Shown here piece by piece: positions 17,389 to 28,648 of a stretch of 64,000 nucleotides of DNA. Position numbers and translations under genes: made by a program. The DNA comes from Rhodopirellula sp. (GTDB lineage Bacteria; Planctomycetota; Planctomycetia; Pirellulales; Thermoguttaceae), in NCBI GenBank assembly GCA_012728855.1, contig JAAYEH010000059.1:1-64000 (forward strand), in the 5' to 3' direction. The notes beneath the pieces were generated by a model that saw only the letters and a program-made list of their open reading frames with translations, was not told the origin of the DNA and made no database searches. The first letter of the stretch is position 1, and every line of letters begins with the position of its first letter.

Positions 17389-18297
17389 CTAGACTTCCAC
17401 ACTTTGGCACGAAACGCCGCGATCGATCCTTCGCAACAGGCCTCGCAGCACGCGCCCCGGCCCGACTTCGTAAAACTGATCGAATCCCTGCTGCACCAGA
17501 TAGCGAACCGAGTCTTCCCAACGAACCGGTTCCACGACCTGCTTGATCAGGAGTTGGCGGATCTCGTCGGGATCGTCGTGGGCCGTTGCATCGACGTTGG
17601 AAACGACCGGGATCCGTGGCTTCTGCATGGGAACACCGGCCAATGCGTCGGCGAGTCGCTGGTCGGCCGGACGCATAATTCCGGTGTGGAAAGCGCCGGC
17701 CACGGCGATTGGCATCGCTTTCATGGCGCCCATACTTCTGGCCAGTTCCGCGGCCCGCTCGCATGCGGCGATCGTCCCCGAGATGACGATATTGCCCGGG
17801 CAAAGGAGGTTGGCTACCTGGAGGATCTCGCCGGCGCGGGCTTTTTCGCAGAGGGCCTCCACTTCCACACGTTCGAGGCCGAGCACTCCGACCATTCCGC
17901 CGGGAGTTGCGTCGGATGCCTCCTGCATGGCGGCCCCGCGTTGCTGGACGAGCGTCAGCCCATCCTCAAAACTCATCACGCCGGCAAATACCATCGCCGT
18001 GTATTCGCCCAGGCTCAAACCGGCCGCGGCCTCGCAGGATAGCACCACGTCGGGCGATTCGCTCCGCAGAGATTCCAGCGCCGCCAAGCTCGTCACGAAT
18101 AGGGCCGGCTGGCTGCAGACCGTCGAGTCGAGTTCGTCGGCCGGGCCTTCAAAACAGAGCTTGGCCAGGTCATACCCGAGGATCTCGCCGGCGCGATCGT
18201 ACAAGCGACGGGCGGCGGGGATCGACTCAGAGAGCCGCTTGCCCATGCCGACCGCCTGAGCGCCCTGTCCGGGGAAAAGAAATGCGATCCTGCTCAA
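17389..18297 (-). CDS. fabD: malonyl-CoA:ACP transacylase
   Basis: A 302-aa enzyme that loads malonyl groups onto ACP. It shows FLFPGQGAQAVGMG at the N-terminus, the nucleophile motif GLSLGEYTAM and GAFHTGIM containing the catalytic His. Translation seems to start at TTG 18297 with AAAGGG upstream. It follows rpmF by 18 nt and precedes fabG by 17 nt, consistent with an operon. Confidence 0.95.
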   Translation of the reverse strand: MSRIAFLFPGQGAQAVGMGKRLSESIPAARRLYDRAGEILGYDLAKLCFEGPADELDSTVCSQPALFVTSLAALESLRSESPDVVLSCEAAAGLSLGEYTAMVFAGVMSFEDGLTLVQQRGAAMQEASDATPGGMVGVLGLERVEVEALCEKARAGEILQVANLLCPGNIVISGTIAACERAAELARSMGAMKAMPIAVAGAFHTGIMRPADQRLADALAGVPMQKPRIPVVSNVDATAHDDPDEIRQLLIKQVVEPVRWEDSVRYLVQQGFDQFYEVGPGRVLRGLLRRIDRGVSCQSVEV

Positions 18298-18315
18298 GGC
18301 GGGCGCCCTTTACCA

Positions 18316-18495
18316 TCACGACTCGGTCTCGACGACCTTGCGGCCCATGTAGTGACCACAGTTCGGGCAGACGACATGGGTCGGCACTGCCGTGCTGCAC
18401 TGGCGGCAGAAATGCAACTGCCGGGGCGTTTTGTAGTCGTGCGCGCGTCGCGAGCCCGTGCGGGCATTACTGTGTTTTCGTTTCGGAACAGCCAT
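18316..18495 (-). CDS. rpmF: 50S ribosomal protein L32
   Basis: This 59-aa protein is missing from the ORF track in its true frame. It begins MAVPKRKHSNARTGSRRAH and has two Cys-x2-Cys pairs (CRQC, CPNC) for zinc, as in zinc-type L32. rpmF upstream of the fab genes is a widespread arrangement that links ribosome and membrane synthesis. In many bacteria plsX and fabH lie between rpmF and fabD; neither is here. Confidence 0.93.
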   Translation of the reverse strand: MAVPKRKHSNARTGSRRAHDYKTPRQLHFCRQCSTAVPTHVVCPNCGHYMGRKVVETES

Positions 18496-18759
18496 GAAAG
18501 TCCTCTCGATCCGTAGAGCAGACGCAACGGATTGCTACTGCCCCGCAGTGGCAAACCTCATATCGTAGACGCCAGAGGTGGCTCTGTCAACCGCTGGCGA
18601 AACCCCCCCAAATGACCAGTGGCACGAGGGCCCGAATAGCCTGTCCGCAAGCATGTTCGCAGGGAGGAGTTTACCCAGATTGTAGGGCGAAATTCATTCC
18701 GGCCAAATAAGTGGTAAGTGGACCAAAGTCCGCAATGCCACCCAATCGAGGGTATGAAC

Positions 18760-21378
<2,619 letters not shown>

Positions 21379-21525
21379 CGCGTGCGCCGCTTTCGGCCAA
21401 AGGGAAGACGTTGGGGCAGAATCTTACATGATATCGGTTGGAGGGGGGAGTGAGAAGTCACTTTGCTCGTGGAGACAGGGCACTCGGCGACCCGCCCGGT
21501 TCGGCCACCGCATGTCCGCGCGACA

Positions 21526-23004
21526 CTACGACCCCGGGGCGACGTTCAGCGGGGAATGGTCGGCGGCGTTACCGGCCAGGCGAAGTTGCACGGTGCCGGA
21601 TTTGCTGGCGATGGCGGAGCGAAAGTCTTTAGGAGAACGGACCGTCGCCCGATCCACTTGACGGACGAGCATGCCGGGCCGGAGCCCTGCCTGCCATGCG
21701 GGTGTGCCCTCCTCAACTTCGGTGACCAACACTCCGTCGTCGAAAGCGGGCGCGGGGCCGCTCGTGGGCGAGTCGGATTGCGAGCCAGCCGACGCGTAGT
21801 CAATCCGCATGCCACGCCAGGCAGGCGGCGGCACGGTAACGACTTTCTCCCCTCGGATCGGAAACTTCGTCAGAGCAACGTCGAGGTTCAGTCGCCGGGA
21901 ATCGCGGATGAGATCCAACTGAACGACAGACTCGACCGGAAGCTTTCCTACTTCCAAGACGAGGCTATCGGCATCGTGGACCGGCGCATCGTCGACCCGG
22001 GTGATCAGGTCGCCCGCCTTGAGGCCGAATCGGTCCGCGGGAGTGCCCGCGACCACACGCTCGATCCGCACTCCACGGAGGCCCTTCAGGGTCTCTTCCG
22101 CCGAAAGATTCATCGGCTGGACTCCGAGATAGCCGTATTCCACTTCCCTCCCTTGACTGAGTTGCTGGACAACGCGGCGGAAGGTGTCGTCGACGGGATA
22201 CGCATAGCCGGCGGCCTGTTCGTAACCGGCCGTCGCCGCCAGCGCGGTGGTGAGGCCGACCATGCGGCCGTCGAGATTCAGCAACGGCCCGCCGCTGGTG
22301 CCCAAGTTGAGCTTGGCATCCGTCTGAATCAACGTGCCGAAATGGTGCAGCGTCGCCTTGCCCGTTGGCTCCGTGCCCGCCGGAGCAAGCGGAGCCTTTC
22401 TCGCCAAATTGGAAACAACTCCCCAGCTCGCACTGGGCTGGCCATCGCGAGCGATGCCGTAGGGATTGCCCAGCGCGATCACCATGTGTCCCTTTTTCAA
22501 ATCGGCGGCATCGCCGAGCACAATCGGGACAAGGTCGACCGCATCGATCGCCAATACCGCAAGATCGCTGCGTGAATCCGCCCCTTTGATCCAGGCTCGA
22601 TAAACCTTTCGGTCGTGCGTGGTGATAAAGTACTCGCTCTGCGCACCCAAAACATGGTAGGCCGTGAGGATCAGTCCCTGGCGATCGATCACCACACCCG
22701 TGCCAAACTCGTTGGGAATGAAATCCGGGTCGGTGGGCGCGGGCGAAGGCGCAGGAAACGTCCGCCGACCAAAAGCATCGGGGCGAAGCTCGAACTGAAA
22801 GCTCTCACCCGGGAGTTCCTTTCGCACACTCGCTACCGCAACCACCGACTTCTCCGCCTTGGCGATCGCATCAACCAGAACCTGCTCGACCGCCCGGGCC
22901 AGTTCCAACGACGAAGGGGCCTTTGAGGGATTCTGCGCACCGAGCGGCTGGACCAACGTGCAAAGCACGGCCGTGAGGATTACCGGAAGCTGAAAACGGC
23001 GCAT
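21526..23004 (-). CDS. exported trypsin-like serine protease with PDZ domains
   Basis: A protein of about 492 aa with a signal peptide (MRRFQLPVILTAVLCTLVQPLGAQ). The protease domain has His in LTAYHVLGAQ, Asp in SRSDLAVLAID and Ser in LGTSGGPLLNLDGR. Two PDZ-like regions follow (GYLGVQPM... and GVLVTEVEEGTPAWQAGLRPG). DegP/HtrA relatives degrade damaged envelope proteins. The usual GNSGGP reads GTSGGP, which keeps the nucleophile. The start is uncertain: ATG 23004 is used, but GTG 23019 has a better GAGG ribosome site. Confidence 0.85.
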   Translation of the reverse strand: MRRFQLPVILTAVLCTLVQPLGAQNPSKAPSSLELARAVEQVLVDAIAKAEKSVVAVASVRKELPGESFQFELRPDAFGRRTFPAPSPAPTDPDFIPNEFGTGVVIDRQGLILTAYHVLGAQSEYFITTHDRKVYRAWIKGADSRSDLAVLAIDAVDLVPIVLGDAADLKKGHMVIALGNPYGIARDGQPSASWGVVSNLARKAPLAPAGTEPTGKATLHHFGTLIQTDAKLNLGTSGGPLLNLDGRMVGLTTALAATAGYEQAAGYAYPVDDTFRRVVQQLSQGREVEYGYLGVQPMNLSAEETLKGLRGVRIERVVAGTPADRFGLKAGDLITRVDDAPVHDADSLVLEVGKLPVESVVQLDLIRDSRRLNLDVALTKFPIRGEKVVTVPPPAWRGMRIDYASAGSQSDSPTSGPAPAFDDGVLVTEVEEGTPAWQAGLRPGMLVRQVDRATVRSPKDFRSAIASKSGTVQLRLAGNAADHSPLNVAPGS

Positions 23005-23038
23005 CAGCAGAGTAGCCACAGAAGCCTCAAAACCTGAC

Positions 23039-23127
23039 ACGGTTCAAAAACGGGGACAGGCGACTCGCCTGAGCGAGTTCTGTTCATGTTTGCGGAAGCC
23101 CGGCTCGGAGCCAGTCCTCATTTCTGT
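23039..23127. repeat. degenerate GGTTCAAAAACGGGGAC hairpin element
   Basis: It contains CGGGGACAGGC on the left and GCTCGGAGCCAGTCCT on the right, matching the inner core of the elements at 8870, 46850 and 47715. Its first 18 nt equal those of 16484-16501. The right arm has decayed. It lies between recA and the protease gene. Confidence 0.5.
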
Positions 23128-23170
23128 TCGTATCGATGTGATCACGGTCATTATAACGGGGGAGACAACG

Positions 23171-24274
23171 CTAGGAATCGGCGTCGACTTCTTCGGCCGC
23201 TTCCGCCGATGGACCGGCGACAAACCCTCCCGCAGCGAGCACCTTCTCTTTGAGTTCTTCGGTCAACGCAGGATTTTCCTTGAGGTACTGGCGGACTTTT
23301 TCCCGTCCCTGCCCAAGTTGAGTCTCCCCATAACGGAACCATGCGCCGACGCGGGTGACCACCTTGCTGTTCATGGCGAGATCGAGCACATCCCCCTCGT
23401 AGCTGATTCCATTGGAGTGGAGCATGTCAAACTCAGCCACCCTGAACGGAGGAGCGACCTTATTCTTGACCACCTTGGCTTTGACGCGTTGACCGACGAC
23501 CTCTTCACCGTCCTTGATCTGGCCGATGCGGCGGACGTCGATACGGCAAGAGGAGTAGAACTTCAGCGCACGGCCGCCGGGGGTAGTCTCAGGACTCCCG
23601 AACATCACGCCAATCTTCTCCCGGATCTGGTTGATGAAGATGACGGAGGTCTTGCTCTTGGCGATCGCACCGGTAAGTTTGCGGAGCGATTGACTCATCA
23701 GCCGCGCTTGAAGTCCGACGTGCGTATCGCCGATCTCACCGTCCAATTCCTTCTGCGGGACCAATGCGGCGACGGAGTCGATGACGATCACGTCCACGGC
23801 ATTCGACTTGATCAACATCTCCGAGATGTGCATCGCCTCTTCGCCGCTGGAGGGCTGGCTGACCAGTAAGGTCTCCAGTTCGACTCCCAGCTTTTTTCCC
23901 CAACTCGGGTCGAAAGCGTGTTCCGCGTCGATCAAGGCGGCGATGCCGCCTTGTCGCTGCGCCTGGGCGATCACGTGCAGTGCCAGAGTGGTCTTCCCAC
24001 TCGATTCCGGGCCGAAGATTTCGATGACGCGTCCTTTGGGAATTCCCTGCCCGCCCAGAGCAATGTCGAGCGAAAGACTGCCGGTCGGGATCCCTGCGAT
24101 CGGTCCGGTATGCCCGGCACCGAGAGGCATGATTGCCCCTTCGCCGAACTGCTTCTCGATCTGAGCGACCGTGATTTTCAGTGCCGGGTGGGAGTCGAGC
24201 ATGGCGGCGGCGCCATCCGACTTGCCTGTCCCTTTCGACGACGCTTTGTCTCGTTGGACTACTTTTTTGGCCAT
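23171..24274 (-). CDS. recA: recombinase RecA
   Basis: This 367-aa protein drives homologous recombination and the SOS response. It contains the Walker A motif [42 protein letters not shown] and the loop-2 region [27 protein letters not shown]. The N-terminus is slightly extended and Lys/Ser-rich; the C-terminus is acidic. A good promoter lies about 50-80 bp upstream. I found no convincing LexA box there. Confidence 0.97.
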   Translation of the reverse strand: MAKKVVQRDKASSKGTGKSDGAAAMLDSHPALKITVAQIEKQFGEGAIMPLGAGHTGPIAGIPTGSLSLDIALGGQGIPKGRVIEIFGPESSGKTTLALHVIAQAQRQGGIAALIDAEHAFDPSWGKKLGVELETLLVSQPSSGEEAMHISEMLIKSNAVDVIVIDSVAALVPQKELDGEIGDTHVGLQARLMSQSLRKLTGAIAKSKTSVIFINQIREKIGVMFGSPETTPGGRALKFYSSCRIDVRRIGQIKDGEEVVGQRVKAKVVKNKVAPPFRVAEFDMLHSNGISYEGDVLDLAMNSKVVTRVGAWFRYGETQLGQGREKVRQYLKENPALTEELKEKVLAAGGFVAGPSAEAAEEVDADS

Positions 24275-24327
24275 CGTTTCCTTGGACCTTGTTTTGGAGG
24301 AACGGTTCAGGGGATTCTACGACCTAG

Positions 24328-24356
24328 AATATACACCTGTTCACTATTTGCTTCAA
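24328..24356 (-). promoter_or_regulatory. putative recA promoter
   Basis: On the minus strand TTGAAG (24351-24356), a 17-bp spacer and TATATT (24328-24333) form a near-consensus sigma70-type promoter. A transcript from it would have a leader of about 45 nt before recA. Confidence 0.5.
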
Positions 24357-24481
24357 GAGGCATTTCTCCCACCGCTTGGGACATGCGGGTTCGTAGTCTT
24401 GTGCGCCGGATTTTACCACAGGTTTCCCGGCTTGCCGAGGGGGGGGTAGGCAAGAGATGAGGAGGGAAGGTTCCAGGAGTA

Positions 24482-24550
24482 CGTCAGCTTTCTAGCCCAA
24501 CTCTGTGTTCCAGTCCGCTCGATCGTCAGGCCGGAAAGCCTGACGCACGC
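24482..24550. repeat. degenerate TCAGGC...GCCTGA hairpin copy
   Basis: TCAGGCCGGAAAGCCTGA (24526-24543) matches one arm of the 14867-14915 element. An upstream partner (CGTCAGCTTTCTAGCCCAAC) is decayed. It lies between recA and thpR in a 322-bp spacer with no gene. Confidence 0.5.
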
Positions 24551-24596
24551 CTCGCAACCACCTTGCCCGTGGGGGGGTGATATGCGTCCGCCGAAG

Positions 24597-25193
24597 TTAA
24601 CTGAAACCCCGGTCGAGTTCGTTTGCCAGTGGGGCGCGGGCCAGGACATCGTAAACGGGGCCGGAGGAGTTCAACGTACTGGAGAAGACCGTGACCTCAT
24701 CGATAAGGATCGAGCCGACGGAGATCTCGGCGTTTGCGATGAGAAGGTCCGCAAGACCTTCCCCTGCACGGCCACCGTGGCGGATGCGTCCGATGGTGAG
24801 ATGAGGCTTCAATCGCCGGCCTTCGCGACGAAATCCCAGTTTCTGGAGTTTCTTCTCCAACGCCTTGGCCAGATCAACCATTTCTCGCTCGCCCTCGCCT
24901 GCACCAAGCCAGATCGTCCGCGGACGTTTGGCGGTGGGAAAGGCTCCCGCGCCGCGAAGTTCAAAGAAAAAGCGAGGCGTGTCCGCGACGGCGCGCGTAA
25001 CGGTTTCGCAGACGCGGTGGATTTCCGTCGCTTCGACATCGCCGAGAAACTTCAAGGTGAGGTGCAGATTCTCCGGCTCAACCCACTTCACGTCGCCCGG
25101 CGCCGTCTGGAACATTCGGATGATCTCGGTCGATCGCCGGCGGACGGCTGGATTGATCTTGACGCCAACGAAGGTGCGAATTGTCTGCTTCAT
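24597..25193 (-). CDS. thpR: RNA 2',3'-cyclic phosphodiesterase (2H/LigT family)
   Basis: A 198-aa 2H phosphoesterase with both catalytic HxT motifs, HLTLKFLGDVE near residue 44 and HLTIGRIRHGG near residue 130. The family hydrolyses 2',3'-cyclic ends on RNA and was first described as a tRNA-ligase-like activity. It starts 3 nt after the upstream pfkB-type gene, so they are probably co-transcribed, though no functional link is obvious. Confidence 0.88.
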   Translation of the reverse strand: MKQTIRTFVGVKINPAVRRRSTEIIRMFQTAPGDVKWVEPENLHLTLKFLGDVEATEIHRVCETVTRAVADTPRFFFELRGAGAFPTAKRPRTIWLGAGEGEREMVDLAKALEKKLQKLGFRREGRRLKPHLTIGRIRHGGRAGEGLADLLIANAEISVGSILIDEVTVFSSTLNSSGPVYDVLARAPLANELDRGFS

Positions 25194-25196
25194 GGA

Positions 25197-26099
25197 CTAG
25201 AAGGTCAGCATTTTGCGGTATTCTTCCATCCGCACGCTAAGATCTTCGCGGCGAATTTTCTTCAGCCGCTCAAGACTGAAGTCCTCCACGGTGAAACTGG
25301 CCACCAAAATACCGTACGCCATCGCCTCTTTGAGGGTTTTTGGCTCGAAATCTCCCCGCTCTGCGAGGTATCCCATCATACCGCCTGCAAAGGAGTCTCC
25401 CGCGCCAGTCGGGTCGATGACCTCAGCGGTCGGGTAGGCCGGCAGCACGTACGTTTCGTGCCGGCTGAAGAACATGGCCCCGTGCTCCCCTTTCTTGATA
25501 ACGACGAATTTCGGTCCCATCTCGCGGACGCGGTTGCCTGCCCGGACGAGATTGTTCTCCCCGGTAAGCATCTTCGCTTCACTGTCATTGAGCACGAGGC
25601 CATCGATCCGCTGGAGCAGTGCCGACAATTCGTCGCGCTCGGTGCGAATCCACAAATCCATCGTATCGGCCACCGCGAGCGTTGCGCCCGGGCACTGGTC
25701 GAGAACTTTCAGTTGCAGCTTCGTGGACCCGTTGGCCAGGAAGAGGAAGCGACATCGCTTGAAGGCATCGGGCAGCACGGGGTTGAACTGCCCCATGGCG
25801 TTGAGTTGGACGTCGATGGTCTCGCGATCGTTCATGTTGTCGAGATATCGGCCTCGCCAACGAAAGGTTTTGGTTCCGGCGAGAACTTCCAGCCCGGCCG
25901 TATCGATGTTTCGCGACTGGAGCAGAGCGGTGTGCTCGGCGGGCCAGTCTTCGCCGACGACACCCACCAGTCGGACGGGGGTGAAATAGCTGGCAGCATA
26001 GGCAAAATAGACAGCCGACCCGCCCAGTACATTCTCACGGGTGTCGTGGGGGGTTTCGATAGTGTCCAGAGCAACCGATCCGGCGACCAACAACGGCAT
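25197..26099 (-). CDS. PfkB-family sugar/nucleoside kinase
   Basis: A protein of about 300 aa with the ribokinase fold. The N-terminal motif is VLGGSAVYFAYAASYF, and the C-terminal signature DPTGAGDSFAGGMMGYLA contains the catalytic Asp and anion hole. It phosphorylates a hydroxyl of a sugar or nucleoside; which one is unclear. ATG 26099 is preferred over 26126 because AAGGA lies 7 nt upstream. thpR follows directly. Confidence 0.85.
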   Translation of the reverse strand: MPLLVAGSVALDTIETPHDTRENVLGGSAVYFAYAASYFTPVRLVGVVGEDWPAEHTALLQSRNIDTAGLEVLAGTKTFRWRGRYLDNMNDRETIDVQLNAMGQFNPVLPDAFKRCRFLFLANGSTKLQLKVLDQCPGATLAVADTMDLWIRTERDELSALLQRIDGLVLNDSEAKMLTGENNLVRAGNRVREMGPKFVVIKKGEHGAMFFSRHETYVLPAYPTAEVIDPTGAGDSFAGGMMGYLAERGDFEPKTLKEAMAYGILVASFTVEDFSLERLKKIRREDLSVRMEEYRKMLTF

Positions 26100-26230
26100 A
26101 GCGATGTCCTTCTTTTCGCGCGACAAGCCCGTACGCGGGCCTTGGCGGCCCCTGCCCGGTCGCTATTATCGGCCATTGTCGAAGCGGAACAAGGGGGCGA
26201 AGGCTGTTGTTCCGTCGCAGCGGGCCGATG

Positions 26231-26239
26231 TGCTATAAT
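26231..26239 (+). promoter_or_regulatory. extended -10 promoter (TGCTATAAT)
   Basis: TGCTATAAT is a perfect TGnTATAAT extended -10 element, with no convincing -35 box. It precedes a foldable segment and the small gene at 26465. Confidence 0.5.
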
Positions 26240-26245
26240 GCCAGA

Positions 26246-26324
26246 CGGCGTAGGGCAGAAGCCTGATAGACCTTGGCGCTCATTGGTTTCCGCGGTCTTC
26301 GCTTTATCCGGAGCCCTACGGTGA
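26246..26324 (+). ncRNA. candidate structured RNA
   Basis: Just downstream of the extended -10 box, CGTAGGGC (26249-26256) pairs perfectly with GCCCTACG (26313-26320). Nested inside are CCTGATA/TATCCGG with one mismatch and AGACC/GGTCT. No known family (6S, SRP, tmRNA, RNase P) is recognised. It may be a small RNA or a leader of the small basic protein gene 140 nt downstream. Confidence 0.35.
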
Positions 26325-26464
26325 TCCCCCACGGATTTGGTCAGGACCACGGTGGACTGTTTCCGTGCGATGCATCGCGGGATTTGCTCGAGTCATGGCG
26401 TGCCGGCCATCGCTTGGCGTGGGTAACTTCGAGGCCCGGCACATCCGCAAACCGAGGAGCATTG

Positions 26465-26650
26465 ATGGCTCGTGACCAGAACACCTTCGCGAAGCGACAG
26501 CGAGAGTTCCTGAAGAAGCAGAAAGCGGCGGATAAGCGAGTGCGACGGCAAGAGAAGAAGGACCAACCCGACGAGAGCCCCACCACGGCTCAGGGACACA
26601 CGGCTGAGGTACACAGAATGGATTCCGATGACCGCCCTGTTACCGAGTGA
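26465..26650 (+). CDS. small basic conserved protein of unknown function
   Basis: A 61-aa Lys/Arg-rich protein (MARDQNTFAKRQREFLKKQK...) that is predicted helical throughout its first 40 residues and ends in an acidic, disordered tail. GAGGAG precedes ATG 26465 with good spacing; the longer ORF in the track (from 26273) runs through the putative RNA. Short proteins beginning with a similar NTFAKRQRE segment occur in many bacteria. The charge suggests nucleic-acid or ribosome contact, but this is only inferred. Confidence 0.65.
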   Translation: MARDQNTFAKRQREFLKKQKAADKRVRRQEKKDQPDESPTTAQGHTAEVHRMDSDDRPVTE

Positions 26651-26792
26651 ATCCGAGCTATTTCGTTCTCCGGCAACGGAGCCGCTCCGAGGTTTTCCAG
26701 CCGTGTGTAACGCCACGCGTTTTCCACGACGGAGCGGGAACTCGGATAAAGGCTCAAACGGTGGCTGAAAACAAGCCGGAAATGCCGGCGGC

Positions 26793-27863
26793 CTAACGCA
26801 ACGGCGCGTGGCCCAGGAGCCGAGTTTTCACCACGTCGTCGATCCAACACTCCAGCAGTGTCGGCTGGTAGGCGTTGCGTTCCAACTCGTCGATGGCCGA
26901 GATCGACCGATCAAGGCAGGCCGCGGCGGCCGCGTCATCCGTGGGCCAGTGCTGCAGCGCCCGGCGGACTCGGCCTTCCAGTTCCGTGTCGTCCATTCCC
27001 GCGGCCCCACTGAGGCCGCGGATCAGGTAGCGGTAGAACTCCGCAGCGAACTCGAAGACCTGCCGCATTCGGGCGCGCCGTCGAGCTGCTTCGCTCCCGG
27101 CCTCGGAAACAAAAGCGGAGACGGCTTCCGCCAGCGACACCCCGTCCAACCCTGGCTCGGACAGTCGCTCCTGTAGCATCAAGCGGAATTGCCATAGTTC
27201 GTCACCGGTCAGTTCCAGGGCTCGTTCCAGGCTGCCGCCGCTGTGGCTCGCCAGCCGCCGAGCTTCCTCCGGGCTTTCCACCAAGTTTTGCGACAACAGC
27301 AGTTCGGCAACGAGTTCGGACGGCAGTGCCCGAAAGCGAACGACCTGGCACCGTGACCGGATCGTGGGCAATTGCTTGGCGGGACTCGTCCCGATGAGGA
27401 TGAGCACGGACCGCGGCGGCGGCTCTTCCAGGGTCTTCAGCAGGCTGTTGGCCCCTTCGGCGTTTAAGTAGTCGGCGTCGTCGAGGATCGCCACCTTCCT
27501 GCCGCCCATAAACGGTTTCATGGCGATGGCGTGGCATAACCCTTGCCGACCCCGATGGTCCTTGTCGCCGATAAGAAGCTCCAACGGCAAGAACGACTTG
27601 TCTTTGGGGCGGTCTACCATTACAAGGTCCGGGTGAGTGTCCGCCGCCACCTGCACGCACGAGGAGCACTGCCCGCAAGGATCCAAATCCGCTGCCGGCC
27701 GCCGCCGACACAGCAGCGCTTGGGCAAGCCGTGCCGCGAACGTCCGCTTGCCGATTCCAGCCGGCCCGACAAACAGAAAACTGCTCGCCAGCCGCTGCCG
27801 CGCAAGTGCGAGCCGGAATTGCTCCACCACGTCATCATGGCCCAAAATGCCCTGCCAACTCAT
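26793..27863 (-). CDS. holB: DNA polymerase III delta' subunit
   Basis: A 356-aa AAA+ clamp-loader subunit. It has Walker A GPAGIGKRT, a zinc-binding CGQCSSC module, the Walker B-like VAILDDADYLNAEGANSLLKTLEEPP, and sensor 1 ILIGTSPAKQLPTIRSRCQ. In the clamp loader, delta' helps open and load the beta clamp. Its ATG overlaps the tmk stop by 4 nt, the common tmk-holB coupling. The C-terminal third is the less conserved collar domain. Confidence 0.92.
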   Translation of the reverse strand: MSWQGILGHDDVVEQFRLALARQRLASSFLFVGPAGIGKRTFAARLAQALLCRRRPAADLDPCGQCSSCVQVAADTHPDLVMVDRPKDKSFLPLELLIGDKDHRGRQGLCHAIAMKPFMGGRKVAILDDADYLNAEGANSLLKTLEEPPPRSVLILIGTSPAKQLPTIRSRCQVVRFRALPSELVAELLLSQNLVESPEEARRLASHSGGSLERALELTGDELWQFRLMLQERLSEPGLDGVSLAEAVSAFVSEAGSEAARRRARMRQVFEFAAEFYRYLIRGLSGAAGMDDTELEGRVRRALQHWPTDDAAAAACLDRSISAIDELERNAYQPTLLECWIDDVVKTRLLGHAPLR

Positions 27864-28483
27864 GGTGACTCCCCGGACGAAGAAAGCGATCGCTCGACCG
27901 CTGCACGGAGATCCGCCTGCACTACGTCGATAGGACGATCGGCATCGATCACAACAACCTGCTCCGGTCGACGACGGGCTTCCTTCAAGAAGCCGTCCCG
28001 CACCTGGACGTGGAATCCGGCTCCCTGCTGCTCCATTCGGTCCAGCGGACGCTGCAATCGCGCGGTGGCCGCTTCGGTCGGCATGTCAAGCACCATTGTC
28101 AAGTCAGGCAGAACCCCCCCGGTCGCGATCCGACCCACCTCCCAAAGTTCCTCCGCCGCCAGCCCACCGGCATGTCCCTGATAGACGACGTTGGCCAGGA
28201 GGAAGCGGTCGCAAACCACCGTTTCCCCCCTCGCCAGCGCCGGTCGGATTACCTCCTCGACCAGTTGGGCTCTGGAGGCCATGTAGAGGAGCATCTCGCT
28301 TCGGCGGGTAATCGCCAGATCGTGGCGATGGAGCACCAAATCGCGGATTGCCTCGCCCAAGCGTGTGCTGCCGGGATCGCGGCACGTCACGACCGGCTGA
28401 CCCCGGTCACGAAGCCACTGCGACAGCAGGCTGATCTGCGTGCTCTTGCCGGTGCCGTCGCCGCCATCGATGGTAAAGAACAT
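27860..28483 (-). CDS. tmk: thymidylate kinase
   Basis: A 207-aa P-loop kinase that converts dTMP to dTDP. It opens MFFTIDGGDGTGKSTQISLL, followed by a dTMP-binding CDRFLLANVVYQGHAGG motif (DR signature). ATG 28483 is used; the longer ORF from 28519 adds residues upstream of the P-loop strand that no homologue would need. The gene overlaps holB by 4 nt. Confidence 0.94.
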   Translation of the reverse strand: MFFTIDGGDGTGKSTQISLLSQWLRDRGQPVVTCRDPGSTRLGEAIRDLVLHRHDLAITRRSEMLLYMASRAQLVEEVIRPALARGETVVCDRFLLANVVYQGHAGGLAAEELWEVGRIATGGVLPDLTMVLDMPTEAATARLQRPLDRMEQQGAGFHVQVRDGFLKEARRRPEQVVVIDADRPIDVVQADLRAAVERSLSSSGESP

Positions 28484-28590
28484 TCTGCCGGTCCGCAGGA
28501 GTAAAGAAGCAAGACCCATATTGTAGGAGTCTTCCCGCCTGCGACGAAAGGCCCTCCAGGAACAAAAAGCAATTACGCCAGAGGAGACAG

Positions 28591-28623
28591 AGCAGCCCCG
28601 CTGCTGCGAGCAGCCGGGCTGCT
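28591..28623. repeat. AGCAGCC...GGCTGCT hairpin
   Basis: AGCAGCCCCGCTGCT and AGCAGCCGGGCTGCT pair with one mismatch around a 3-nt loop, between glgB and tmk. It belongs to the CAGCCCGGCTGC family found at several gene ends in this window. Confidence 0.65.
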
Positions 28624-28648
28624 GGAGTTTCTGCGATCCTGGCGAGCC

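Noticed and set aside
17372-17803. N-terminal extension of fabG in the ORF track
   Set aside because: It overlaps fabD in another frame; fabG begins at ATG 17371.
24275-24360. LexA/SOS box upstream of recA
   Set aside because: Imperfect TAG...CTA symmetry only; it does not match either the CTGT-N8-ACAG or GAAC-N4-GTTC type.
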